Of a stretch of 64,000 bases of DNA, positions 15,749-23,637 are shown piece after piece. The first letter of the stretch is position 1; every line of letters starts with the position of its first letter. The notes under the pieces were generated by a model. That model saw only the letters and a list, made by a program, of their open reading frames with translations, was not told where the DNA came from and did no database searches. The position numbers were made by a program, and so were the translations under genes. Origin of the DNA: a virus. The DNA lies in IMG/VR virus record IMGVR_UViG_3300033149_000928, positions 20,414-84,413 of that record, one strand, 5' to 3'.

Positions 15749-17143
15749 CTACCCAAGCAACACCGCACCCAAGTTCGTATCAAGAACCTTCACACCACAA
15801 AGGAGGTCCACGGTCACTAAGTGACCCTGAGACGTACCATTGTAAGTGATCGTAACGCGAATCGCGACACCATTAGCACTCGCCACGGCACTCAAAGCAC
15901 CAGTACCGGCTCTCGGAAGAGCAAGAGGACGCGAAACAAAAGTAATAGCATTCCGATGGAAAGCAAAGTTATAGCTTCCAGCGGGACCAATACACACATC
16001 GTCATTATTGGCAATAGCAGCACCAAGAGGACGATCCAACGTGATACCGATAAGAGCATTAACCGCAATGATCGTATAGATATCAGTTGTGGTGGAATCA
16101 CCGAAGGTCACGAACTGACCAACCTGCGGGGCGACCGTGAAGCCATCAATCACGATTTCCTTGGCGTAACCAGCCGCGTAATCACCGACCTTATTGACTT
16201 CACCAGGAGTATAAACCGTGATATCAGCATCATCCACGACAGCCGTAGAAAGACCAGGAGCAAGAACCGTGATAGTAGTCGGCGTAGCACCGACAACCGC
16301 TGAGACGACCCGAAGAGGAGTCATATCCCCTTCAATGGTAATCCATGAGCCAGCCGCGATTGCAGCACTGAAACCATCAACCGTAAACACGGTTGAACCA
16401 GCCGCATAACCAGCGCCAAAATTAATCTCGCCAGCCGTAACGGTATTACCCACAGCGACCGAGGACATATGCTGATCCATGTAGTTATCAAAGCCAAGCT
16501 TACGGCCCATGCTAGCTTCACGGAGAGCAGTACCTTCGTCACCAACGGTATTTGCGGTTAAGAAAATCTCAGTATCTAGAGCCTGAGTCTCACCATCAGG
16601 GTTCCAAACGAGATTCCTTCCCTGAGCATATGCCAGATTCTCGTTCATGACCTTACGAGTCTGGAGCATATACTGCTTAGCGGTCGTACCACTGAGACCA
16701 CCAATCATTCCAGCTTCATTAGCCAGGAACTGGGGCCATTGACCAAGGATAACCTTATCGGTTGCCTGGGCAATGGAGAGAACCGCAGGACCAAGATGGA
16801 CTTCGATCAAGTCCTTCATGGACTTCGACAGTTCGCCATCCTTAATGGTAAAAGATGTATGGAAGTGCTGATCCAGAGGAACCTGGATATTCGTGAGACT
16901 CGCATCCTGTACCGTCACATCATCATTATCGGTCTTCCTCTCAGCCGTAAATGTACCGGGCTGACGAGTATTGACGAGATCGCCTTGACTCGCAATTTCC
17001 ATCGAGAAATCCCGATGAACGAGATTAGCAGCGACCATATTTTCGGTTAAGATAGCGACAGACTCATTAGCCCAGACTTCCGGGATAAGTGCATCGTTAT
17101 CATTGACACCGTACCAACTTCTACTTCTAACGTATCGAAACAT
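15749..17143 (-). CDS. Major capsid protein (P22 coat family, HK97 fold)
   Basis: 464 residues. After an added N-terminal segment MFRYVRSRSWYGVNDND comes the normal coat start ALIPEVWANESVAILTENMV, then VHRDFSMEIASQGDLVNTRQPG, VPLDQHFHTSFTIKDGELS, and a C-terminal NFAFHRNAITFVSRPLALP ... DLLCGVKVLDTNLGAVLLG. These are the signature segments of P22-like coat proteins. The scaffold gene lies directly upstream and a strong hairpin directly downstream. The N-terminal R-x-WYG tag is shared with four other virion proteins. Length fits the family (about 430) plus the extension. Confidence 0.92.
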   Translation of the reverse strand: MFRYVRSRSWYGVNDNDALIPEVWANESVAILTENMVAANLVHRDFSMEIASQGDLVNTRQPGTFTAERKTDNDDVTVQDASLTNIQVPLDQHFHTSFTIKDGELSKSMKDLIEVHLGPAVLSIAQATDKVILGQWPQFLANEAGMIGGLSGTTAKQYMLQTRKVMNENLAYAQGRNLVWNPDGETQALDTEIFLTANTVGDEGTALREASMGRKLGFDNYMDQHMSSVAVGNTVTAGEINFGAGYAAGSTVFTVDGFSAAIAAGSWITIEGDMTPLRVVSAVVGATPTTITVLAPGLSTAVVDDADITVYTPGEVNKVGDYAAGYAKEIVIDGFTVAPQVGQFVTFGDSTTTDIYTIIAVNALIGITLDRPLGAAIANNDDVCIGPAGSYNFAFHRNAITFVSRPLALPRAGTGALSAVASANGVAIRVTITYNGTSQGHLVTVDLLCGVKVLDTNLGAVLLG

Positions 17144-17169
17144 GGACTATCTCCTATTTCCTTGTTTGT

Positions 17170-18114
17170 TTACTTCACTTCGTCTAAAATGTTTTTGCCA
17201 TCTTTCTTCAGTTTCTCTCTTCTTGCAATGTATTGCTCCGTGGTTAAGTTCCCCACGTCAACACTACCACCAGAGCCTTGGACTCCGGCTGCATCCCCTA
17301 ACCCACCAGTGACGTTAGCCTTGAAGAGATTCCCGTACTGCTGTGGGATATCCTTCATCTTTGCTACGGCTTCCGCAACCGGGAGATCAAGTGTAACAGG
17401 TTTACCATCACCATCCACACCAGCTAATTTGGTTCGAGGAATCAAATTACCTGTGGCCTTACCCTCTCCATCCAATTCCTCGGATAGAGTAGTATTCGGA
17501 ATTAACAGAGTAACGATTTGTGGGGGCGAAAACGCATCGTTAGCTACTGCGGCATCCAAGATAGCTCTACTAATTGTCTCGTTTGTATACCGCTCTTGAA
17601 GAGCGTTGAGTTGATTTTGTAAATCAGTTACCTGTGTTGCATTCTCATTCTTGATTCGATCTTGTTCCTGTTTTGCAAGTTCCTCCTTTGTTTTAAGTTG
17701 ATCGTTGAGTTCTTTGACTTTACCAGTGAGTTTAACTTTTTCTTCAGCCGTTAGACTGCCAGATTGAAGAGCTATGACTGTATCTTCAAGCTCAGTAACT
17801 TTAGATTGGAGTCCACGCTTATTATTAGCAAGCATCTTATTCACTTGTTCTTGCGTGAAGGTTTTAGGTTTAGTTCCACCTTCTCCGCCACCTTCTCCGC
17901 CAATACCGTCACCAGCACCATCGCCATCACCTGCTCCAGCGCCATCTCCTGCTCCAGCACCATCTCCAGCACCATCTCCAGTACCATCTCCGCCACCTTC
18001 TCCGCCACCTTCTCCTTCACCATACCAACTACGATCTTTGATTTTGTAAATCAAAGATGCTGGTACACACATACTAACCACATCACTCATACTAACCACA
18101 TCACACTCAAACAT
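17170..18114 (-). CDS. Capsid scaffolding protein
   Basis: 314 residues from ATG 18114 (AAGGAG 5 bases upstream; a GTG at 18120 is the alternative). Residues 17-29 read SLIYKIKDRSWYG, encoded by an extended palindrome (18034-18058) fused to the WYG tag. A Gly/Asp/Ala/Glu low-complexity linker follows (about 30-68), then TFTQEQVNKMLAN, a coiled coil to about residue 165 and a C-terminal DVGNLTTEQYIARREKLK helix-turn-helix-like end as in GPO-independent scaffolds. A second palindrome variant at 17611-17627 encodes DLQNQ within the coiled coil. It directly precedes the coat gene. Confidence 0.8.
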   Translation of the reverse strand: MFECDVVSMSDVVSMCVPASLIYKIKDRSWYGEGEGGGEGGGDGTGDGAGDGAGAGDGAGAGDGDGAGDGIGGEGGGEGGTKPKTFTQEQVNKMLANNKRGLQSKVTELEDTVIALQSGSLTAEEKVKLTGKVKELNDQLKTKEELAKQEQDRIKNENATQVTDLQNQLNALQERYTNETISRAILDAAVANDAFSPPQIVTLLIPNTTLSEELDGEGKATGNLIPRTKLAGVDGDGKPVTLDLPVAEAVAKMKDIPQQYGNLFKANVTGGLGDAAGVQGSGGSVDVGNLTTEQYIARREKLKKDGKNILDEVK

Positions 18115-18125
18115 CTCCACTCCTT

Positions 18126-18575
18126 CTATGTAGCCCTATTGACCTCTAATGACTGAGGGTCTACTAAGTATGGCTTCAAGTATTGCCAAGCTAAAGTGCT
18201 TGGTATACCGGCCTGTAGATGCTCAGGTACAAAAGATCGGTCATAGGTAGACCTCGCCGATGCGAGTCCTTGAGACTTCATCCCAAGCAATTCAATTTCT
18301 TTATCGGGATCAACATCATCTAATAATACAAGTGCGAGTTCCGCACATGCATTCTGGATATCTTCTGGTATAGTCGTATCATCATAGCGTGGGAACTGCT
18401 GTTCTTGATCGGCGGCATTCTTCTCACCAATGAAATTTAATCTATCAATACGCAAAGTGGCCTCTTTAAGGGCAACAAGTTGGGTATCCGAATCTTCATC
18501 ATCCCATGCGCCAGTATTAAGACGTTCAGCGAAATGAGCATCGGCATCGGCTACGGTTATGTAGGGAATAGTCAT
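18126..18575 (-). CDS. DnaT-like / head-tail adaptor protein
   Basis: 149 residues beginning MTIPYITVADADAHFAERLN. The pattern of TVADADxYF, WxxxxxxxQLxALxxATxRID and ACAELALxLL matches the DnaT-like or gp6-type adaptor found after portal genes. It is likely to form the adaptor ring between portal and tail. It overlaps the portal stop by 4 bases and is followed by the scaffold. Confidence 0.75.
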   Translation of the reverse strand: MTIPYITVADADAHFAERLNTGAWDDEDSDTQLVALKEATLRIDRLNFIGEKNAADQEQQFPRYDDTTIPEDIQNACAELALVLLDDVDPDKEIELLGMKSQGLASARSTYDRSFVPEHLQAGIPSTLAWQYLKPYLVDPQSLEVNRAT

Positions 18576-20356
18576 TTCTGCCCTCCACGCGTTTTATCTT
18601 TAACATCAATATCCATATCTTTATTATTTTGAGTCTTATTCTTCTCGTCATCTGCACTATCAAGTTCAGTATCGAGGTCATTTACTCCTCTTGCGCCTGC
18701 GCCTGCGCTTGCGCCAGCCATTTCTGAGGCTTTTGTCTGTGCAATTACGATACGTGCAGCACGTTCTGCGTGTTCTTCCTTGGCTTTCTCGACCTCGCCC
18801 TTTGGATATCCCTTAGCTTCGGATGCTGTCTCCACAGATAGTAACCCATCCTCAATATCCTGGTGGATCGTATTACTGTCTTGTACTGGAATCTTACTCG
18901 CGTCGATCTCCCTATAAACCTTAGTTAATGTCTCTAATTCCACCTTATCAGAGAGAAGAGTAGTTGCAATTTGCTTCGATATCTCTTTTTTATAGGTCAT
19001 ACTAGCGACATCTCCACGCAAATCTGATAATTTCTCTGATTCCTCTAATCTTTGTTTATCATCTTTCAGAGAATAATTTGATGGATATTTCACTGTAGCT
19101 TGTTTAGTGGCTTTCTCGTACATAGCCCAAAAACCTGCGACTTTCAGTTCGCCATGCTCAAGTTCTTGACCGATATATGATAAACCTGCCTCTAATGACT
19201 GATCTGTAACCGCTAGGGCTTCCCCAACGGTGTTCCGTGGGACTAGATTCTCGACTGCGAGGTTAATTAACTCCTTTATATCGCGTTTTAACTGTTCTTG
19301 CTTCTTCATTGAGATTTCAAGTGGCTCAGAAGAGGGGTGGATATATGACGGACGTTCAGTACCTTTAGGATATTTGCGCCCTCTAGTGGCTCCAGTAACG
19401 ATTTCCTGAGTTTTACTCGTTGCAGCGGCTCCAGCGGTACCTGGGAGGTCAGAAGATGAAGTTACCTCTCCTGTTGCACCTGTTGCTCCTGCATTATTCT
19501 GTCTTAGATGGCCACTAACGATTCTTGGGTCATATTGTTCCGTATAGAACGGGAAATTACTCTTAAAGGAGTAGTTCATATCAGCGGAAGCTAGATTTAG
19601 GAGAGAGACTTGGATATCTGCGACATCCACTAATAAAGATTGGGATAACTCAAAGACCACAAAGGGAATCTTAGGGATATTAAGTTCTGTGGTAGCTGTC
19701 TCTGCCCCTTCTTCATTATAAATAGTTACTAAAACTGTTCCCTCTGGTGTTAAGCGGAAATATCTATATTCCTCTGCCACATCAACAGGTAGAAGTGTGA
19801 TGGGGTCGATAACATTAACGAACTTCCTCAATAATAATGCTGCAAATTCATCTGGCTCGACATCAGTACGCATAGTCCATGAACGGATATCTTCACGACG
19901 GTAAATATATGTGTAAGGGTTCTTCCCTACTTGTTCAAACTGGGATTCCCCGATATCTTTAGGCATATCAACGAAAACACCGACCTTACCCATTGAGATC
20001 AGTTCCGGGAGGACCGTACAGCCAATGAAATTATTCATTGTGCTGTTCTCACGGTCAACACCTTTATCTCTGCCCTCGATGGCATTCATATAGCTCGGAG
20101 TGCCACCTTTACGTGTGATGTCCTGCATACGCTGGAAAATGGAGTTCTTAATCTCATTAAGTGAGGACTTCGCAAAGGAGGGACTATATGAGATATCTTT
20201 CCTATCTTCGTAATCACTTTTGTTTTCCCTAGTAGAGAAATACTTCAAGTACTTATTTAAGAAGGCTTGACCACCAGTATATGTAAGTCTCCACTTCTCC
20301 CATTCTGGGACAAGTATATCATATGCTGGATGTGTGATTGTAGTGATATCAGCCAT
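18572..20356 (-). CDS. Portal protein
   Basis: 594 residues. It has HPAYDILVPEWEKWRLTYTGGQAFLNKYL at the N-terminus and SLLNLASADMNYSFKSNFPFYTEQY in the middle, a helix with ISMKKQEQLKRDIKELINLAV, and a long acidic C-terminal tail. These segments are typical of the DUF4055-type portals. It lies between the large terminase and the adaptor. As a dodecameric ring it would form the DNA entry vertex. The C-terminus (AGASAGAGARG plus charged tail) is low-complexity. Confidence 0.85.
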   Translation of the reverse strand: MADITTITHPAYDILVPEWEKWRLTYTGGQAFLNKYLKYFSTRENKSDYEDRKDISYSPSFAKSSLNEIKNSIFQRMQDITRKGGTPSYMNAIEGRDKGVDRENSTMNNFIGCTVLPELISMGKVGVFVDMPKDIGESQFEQVGKNPYTYIYRREDIRSWTMRTDVEPDEFAALLLRKFVNVIDPITLLPVDVAEEYRYFRLTPEGTVLVTIYNEEGAETATTELNIPKIPFVVFELSQSLLVDVADIQVSLLNLASADMNYSFKSNFPFYTEQYDPRIVSGHLRQNNAGATGATGEVTSSSDLPGTAGAAATSKTQEIVTGATRGRKYPKGTERPSYIHPSSEPLEISMKKQEQLKRDIKELINLAVENLVPRNTVGEALAVTDQSLEAGLSYIGQELEHGELKVAGFWAMYEKATKQATVKYPSNYSLKDDKQRLEESEKLSDLRGDVASMTYKKEISKQIATTLLSDKVELETLTKVYREIDASKIPVQDSNTIHQDIEDGLLSVETASEAKGYPKGEVEKAKEEHAERAARIVIAQTKASEMAGASAGAGARGVNDLDTELDSADDEKNKTQNNKDMDIDVKDKTRGGQK

Positions 20357-20407
20357 CTTATATTGTCCTTCTGTTTAATAACTTATATTTAGTAACTATG
20401 CTTCTTT

Positions 20408-20459
20408 TGATTTACTAAATCACAACCTCATTTGACTCACCTGAGCCGCGTAGCGGCTC
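20408..20459. terminator. Palindrome copy and GAGCCGC hairpin downstream of terL
   Basis: TGATTTACTAAATCA (20408-20422) and a GC hairpin GAGCCGC-GTA-GCGGCTC (20443-20459) fill the gap between the terminase stop and the portal start. The hairpin ends 2 bases from the terminase stop, as expected for an mRNA 3' structure. Confidence 0.6.
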
Positions 20460-20461
20460 CC

Positions 20462-22120
20462 TTAGTCAGTAATATCATGGCTCCCAGACATCTCCGCAGC
20501 GAAGTTCAGTGCTAATTCATTATATACACGTGCATGTGCATGGTGGTCAGCATCGGAACCACATACATATTTGGCTGTGGGATTACCATGTTGATTACGC
20601 TCATATATACGTACAGGTGATTTAATATGATCGCGATACTCTATACCCGTGTCTACCGGGAGACTGATAGTGCGGTTGCGGAACCGACTCAGTGCCATAT
20701 CTAACCAGGAAGTCCTATCAACGGTGATGGAATGTTCGATCTCCTGTCCAACCGCGATGGCTTTGCCCTGTATACCTGGACCATAGAAACATATCTTCAC
20801 GTAACCGAGGAAACGTTGCGCGAACTCGAAAGACTTTCGTCTTTCGGGCTGAGCATCAATAACTGCATATTGAATCTGGTAGGCATTCATTAATAGGTCT
20901 AGTTCCTCGAAATTCCTGACCTTACCTTGTTTAAGTATACGCACGTGTGCCTCAATATTAAGGTCAGAGGTCATGCGTGTGGATGGGAAGCCCCATTCAC
21001 CAATCTCATAATGTAACCATGTGCCAACGTCAATACCCATTGTACGCATCTTATGTGTGGCAGGAGCACCGTTCTTATATTCCTTAATGCATTGGTCAAT
21101 CTCAGGATCGGTGACACGTGCGCCATCGACGATGTGGGGTAGACCGAGTTTGGAATTATAGAACTCCTGTTCATCAGCCGCATTGCTCAAGCCATTTATA
21201 TATGACTTAGCCAACATTGCTGGGTGTACTGTCATCGAGTACATTTGGTTAATATAGAAGCCTCTGTTGTCGCTGTCCCTTTTAGTACTATCAGCTTGAG
21301 GTATCCAGTAGCCACCCTGTAGATAATGGACCTTATCTTCATGTGACAATTCACGTTTACACTCTGTACAGATGAGATGTGAGACTTTATAATTTTCCTC
21401 ATTAATAACAATAGACTCAGGATATATTAGCTCAATGGCCTTCGCACAATGTGGACATGGGAAGAAGAAATGTTCTTGTGTGGACTCATTGAAGTATTTG
21501 TTGATACCGGCGTTATTAATACTAGGAGTGGATATACCCCACACCTGCCATATTAATTGTCCTGATGTACGCTCGAAGACTAGGGGTATATGTTCTTGTG
21601 TCATTTCTTCGAGTTCATCAAGTACGATTAGACCTGCTGGCACGGACTTTAACCCAGCGCGGGAGCGACTCCCTCTAATGTATAAGTTCGCTGATCCTGC
21701 TCTCTTATGCCCGACGTTCTTCGTCTCAGTGAATAGTCTTTGGAGATAGGGTGATAGCTCCACCGCAGGATCAAATCTTGCCGCAGAGAAATCGCTTGCA
21801 TCAGGGGTTTTCGCTGGTAGTACATATAAGCAAGACACCCCGTTCACGTCGATCTCAAAGAATACTTTATTAAGGACAGTCTCCGTATATCCCATCTGTG
21901 CGGCTTTTTGTCCCCACACGAAGGTTGTATCGGCATCATGCATAGCCTTGAGCCAAGGATGGTGGAGAAAGGTCCACGCTCCGGGGAATGGCTTACCCAT
22001 GACCCTGTAGTTCTCAGCCCATTGTGAGCATCTCTTAATAGAGCGTCTGTTCAAGCCAGTGGCTAGACGCTCTAAGAAGATGGCTTCTATGCTACTATTT
22101 TTTGGTTCTGTTGCCACCAT
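20462..22120 (-). CDS. terL: Terminase large subunit, GpA type
   Basis: 552 residues. Residues 70-80 (GQKAAQMGYTE) form the variant Walker A of the lambda gpA group. GLIVLDELEEM near 167 is Walker B. A C-P-H-C ... C-T-E-C zinc-binding pair lies at about 223-262. The C-terminal half has GIDVG and VIDAQPE acidic nuclease-type segments. The enzyme packages DNA into proheads at the portal. It follows the small-subunit candidate by 3 bases and precedes the portal. Full length for the family. Confidence 0.9.
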   Translation of the reverse strand: MVATEPKNSSIEAIFLERLATGLNRRSIKRCSQWAENYRVMGKPFPGAWTFLHHPWLKAMHDADTTFVWGQKAAQMGYTETVLNKVFFEIDVNGVSCLYVLPAKTPDASDFSAARFDPAVELSPYLQRLFTETKNVGHKRAGSANLYIRGSRSRAGLKSVPAGLIVLDELEEMTQEHIPLVFERTSGQLIWQVWGISTPSINNAGINKYFNESTQEHFFFPCPHCAKAIELIYPESIVINEENYKVSHLICTECKRELSHEDKVHYLQGGYWIPQADSTKRDSDNRGFYINQMYSMTVHPAMLAKSYINGLSNAADEQEFYNSKLGLPHIVDGARVTDPEIDQCIKEYKNGAPATHKMRTMGIDVGTWLHYEIGEWGFPSTRMTSDLNIEAHVRILKQGKVRNFEELDLLMNAYQIQYAVIDAQPERRKSFEFAQRFLGYVKICFYGPGIQGKAIAVGQEIEHSITVDRTSWLDMALSRFRNRTISLPVDTGIEYRDHIKSPVRIYERNQHGNPTAKYVCGSDADHHAHARVYNELALNFAAEMSGSHDITD

Positions 22121-22123
22121 TTC

Positions 22124-22672
22124 CTACTCCGCTACCGTTATCCGAGCCATAGCCGAATTAATTTGCGCCGCTATATTTTTGATACGTTCTTCATCATCCA
22201 CTTCTGCCGTGATGATTTGGATCAATTCGTCAGCAAGTTGGATCGCTTTATTCTTATCTAGGAGTTGTCCGAGATTGATCTCAAGTTTGTGACAACTCGC
22301 GACTAGTTTCTCGATGCTTAACACCAGTCCAGAGATGGCGGTCGAGCGCATCATTAAATCGCCTTCATCATTACAGGCATTAATTTGCGCCTCTAATAAC
22401 ATCCTTAGGACGCCGATCTCTTCACGGAGTCCCTTAATAGCGGGATTAGTTGTGAAGTCTGAGAACCGCTGTTTAAATTTCCGTAGGTTATACATAAACT
22501 TTTGTTTTTCATCTTGTACCTTCATAACTAATGCCCCTGTATGTGCTTCACAGTAGTTTGCCCCTGGGACTGCTTTATACCTGCATTGATTATTATTATG
22601 TATAGCCTGACAGCGCCGAGGGTCGTCATCACGCAATATTAATTGTCTTTCACTGTTGGGGTTCTCTGGCAT
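22124..22672 (-). CDS. Small terminase subunit candidate with zinc knuckle
   Basis: 182 residues. The N-terminus has a C-x7-C-x9-C-x2-H-type cluster (RRCQAIHNNNQCRYKAVPGANYCEAH), followed by helices including KFKQRFSDFTTNPAIKGLREEIGVLRMLLEAQINAC. Proteins of this type sit directly before GpA-type terminases and are taken as the DNA-recognising small subunit. No strong ribosome site is visible before the ATG. It is the first gene of the virion module after the 580-base non-coding gap. Confidence 0.65.
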   Translation of the reverse strand: MPENPNSERQLILRDDDPRRCQAIHNNNQCRYKAVPGANYCEAHTGALVMKVQDEKQKFMYNLRKFKQRFSDFTTNPAIKGLREEIGVLRMLLEAQINACNDEGDLMMRSTAISGLVLSIEKLVASCHKLEINLGQLLDKNKAIQLADELIQIITAEVDDEERIKNIAAQINSAMARITVAE

Positions 22673-22742
22673 ATTAATTATTCTTTGTTTTAGTCTTTAC
22701 TATTGTTGTATACTTCGTCGAAGAGTAAATACTCCACACTTT

Positions 22743-22748
22743 ATTATA
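22743..22748 (-). promoter_or_regulatory. Candidate promoter -10 box for the virion operon
   Basis: On the minus strand the sequence is TTTAGCGTATAATAAAG, a perfect TATAAT about 70 bases upstream of the first virion gene. No good -35 hexamer is present at 17 bases (AGCTTT), so it may be an activator-dependent or phage-sigma promoter. Supported only by sequence and position. Confidence 0.35.
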
Positions 22749-22798
22749 CGCTAAATCGCAAGAAAAAGCTAGGCTTTATTTATTATTTTATTTCGACG

Positions 22799-22891
22799 AA
22801 GAGGGTGTCTTTTAGTTGTAATAAACCTTTACCCTCCCAAAAAAATATGAAATTTCTTTGGGTCGAAATTAGAAAACACCCTCTTATTTTT
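22799..22891. other. Long-range inverted repeat in the non-coding gap
   Basis: AAGAGGGTGT near 22800 is the reverse complement of ACACCCTCTT near 22880, with flanking TTTT and AAAA extending the stem. The loop of about 60 bases contains ACCCTCCC and TTTGGGT. A neighbouring CTTCGTCGAAG palindrome occurs near 22717. No gene is visible in 22673-23254. Confidence 0.5.
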
Positions 22892-22942
22892 TCGTGTATA
22901 TGGAGGTACTTATTTAACTTTGTTTTATCCACCCCTCCTTCT

Positions 22943-22959
22943 TTGATTTAGTAAATCAA
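22943..22959. repeat. Dispersed palindrome copy in the non-coding gap
   Basis: TTGATTTAGTAAATCAA, 14 bases before the heptamer array begins. Confidence 0.9.
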
Positions 22960-22972
22960 GATTCTTATGGGT

Positions 22973-23069
22973 GGGTATAGGGTATAGGGTATAGGGTATA
23001 GGGTATAGGGTATAGGGTATAGGGTATAGGGTATAGGGTATTGGTATAGGGTATAGGGTATAGGGTATT
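22973..23069 (+). repeat. Telomere-like tandem heptamer array (GGGTATA)n
   Basis: About 14 units of GGGTATA in 97 bases, with a few shortened or TT-ending units near the end (23036-23048 and 23063-23069). Four or more GGG runs spaced by four bases on the plus strand can form a G-quadruplex. It lies in the non-coding gap between the virion module and the GC-rich ParB-like island. Nothing in the flanks indicates a genome end. Confidence 0.9.
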
Positions 23070-23206
23070 GGTCCTTGAGTCACTTGGACTGAGGGTTTTA
23101 GGTGCTTGTTAGTAATTGTTGGCTAAAAATACAGGAGTGTGGGATAGTGGTGGGGAGTGGGGGGGTTGTTCTAAGGTCATGCCGAGATTTCTTCCGATTT
23201 AACCCT

Positions 23207-23240
23207 CCCACCGGGCAAAGCTGTCAAGCCTCCCGGTGGG
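23207..23240 (-). terminator. GC-rich hairpin downstream of the 94-residue gene
   Basis: CCCACCGGG (23207-23215) pairs with CCCGGTGGG (23232-23240) around a 16-base loop, 15 bases after the stop of the gene at 23255-23539. On the minus strand it is followed by AGGGTTAAATC, without a clear T run. It is consistent with a terminator between the island and the virion module. Confidence 0.5.
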
Positions 23241-23254
23241 GTCGCGTCTTGAGC

Positions 23255-23539
23255 CTAGCAACCCGGCAAGCTGCGGCGTATCAACCGCTGAAGATTGTAC
23301 GCTTCTCCGAGTGTGATCTTGTCACGCGCAAAAGCTTCATCCAACAATTCGACAAGGGCTTCCCTCATTCTGTCCGTGTGCTCCTGGCCCTTGCCGTGCG
23401 TCTGTTTGGCTTGTGCTTCGATAAACTTGTGAAAGGTGAGAGAGTAATCGGGGCGGGTCGGGGTTGAAATGGCGGCAATGTTCTTTGCGGCTATTCTCTC
23501 GGCTATTGACAGTCGTGGTCCGTGGTAAGTGAAAATCAT
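23255..23539 (-). CDS. Hypothetical protein in the GC-rich island (94 aa)
   Basis: Reads MIFTYHGPRLSIAERIAAKN ... EALVELLDEAFARDKITLGEAYNLQRLIRRSLPGC. Helical, basic, with no recognised motif. An ideal GGAGG site lies 8 bases before the ATG. GC content and codon choice match the ParB-like gene upstream and differ from the AT-richer neighbours, so the two probably entered together. Confidence 0.65.
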   Translation of the reverse strand: MIFTYHGPRLSIAERIAAKNIAAISTPTRPDYSLTFHKFIEAQAKQTHGKGQEHTDRMREALVELLDEAFARDKITLGEAYNLQRLIRRSLPGC

Positions 23540-23562
23540 TTCTCGTTCCTCCGGTCAACGGG

Positions 23563-23581
23563 TTTGATTTAGTAAGTCAAA
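23563..23581. repeat. Imperfect palindrome copy, intergenic
   Basis: TTTGATTTAGTAAGTCAAA, one mismatch from the perfect palindrome, between the two genes of the GC-rich island. The mismatch suggests drift or a recent G/A change. Confidence 0.75.
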
Positions 23582-23586
23582 ACAAT

Positions 23587-23623
23587 CCCCTTGCATCCAT
23601 ACAATTTGTATAGATGCAAGGGG
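23587..23623 (-). terminator. Hairpin downstream of the ParB-like gene
   Basis: CCCCTTGCATC (23587-23597) pairs with GATGCAAGGGG (23613-23623); the loop contains ATACAATTTGTAT, which can pair further. On the minus strand the stem is followed by ATTGTTTTGACTT, a moderately T-rich tail, making this the most terminator-like structure in the window. Confidence 0.65.
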
Positions 23624-23637
23624 CAAGGGTCAAGTGT

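Noticed and set aside
22703-22951. Plus-strand frame of 82 codons in the gap
   Set aside because: Lys/Tyr/Phe/Ser-rich by AT content, no ribosome site, overlaps the inverted repeat, and it would be one of the few genes on the plus strand.
22973-23069. GGGTATA array as a true linear chromosome end
   Set aside because: Sequence with normal gene organisation continues on both sides, so this is an internal repeat as assembled.
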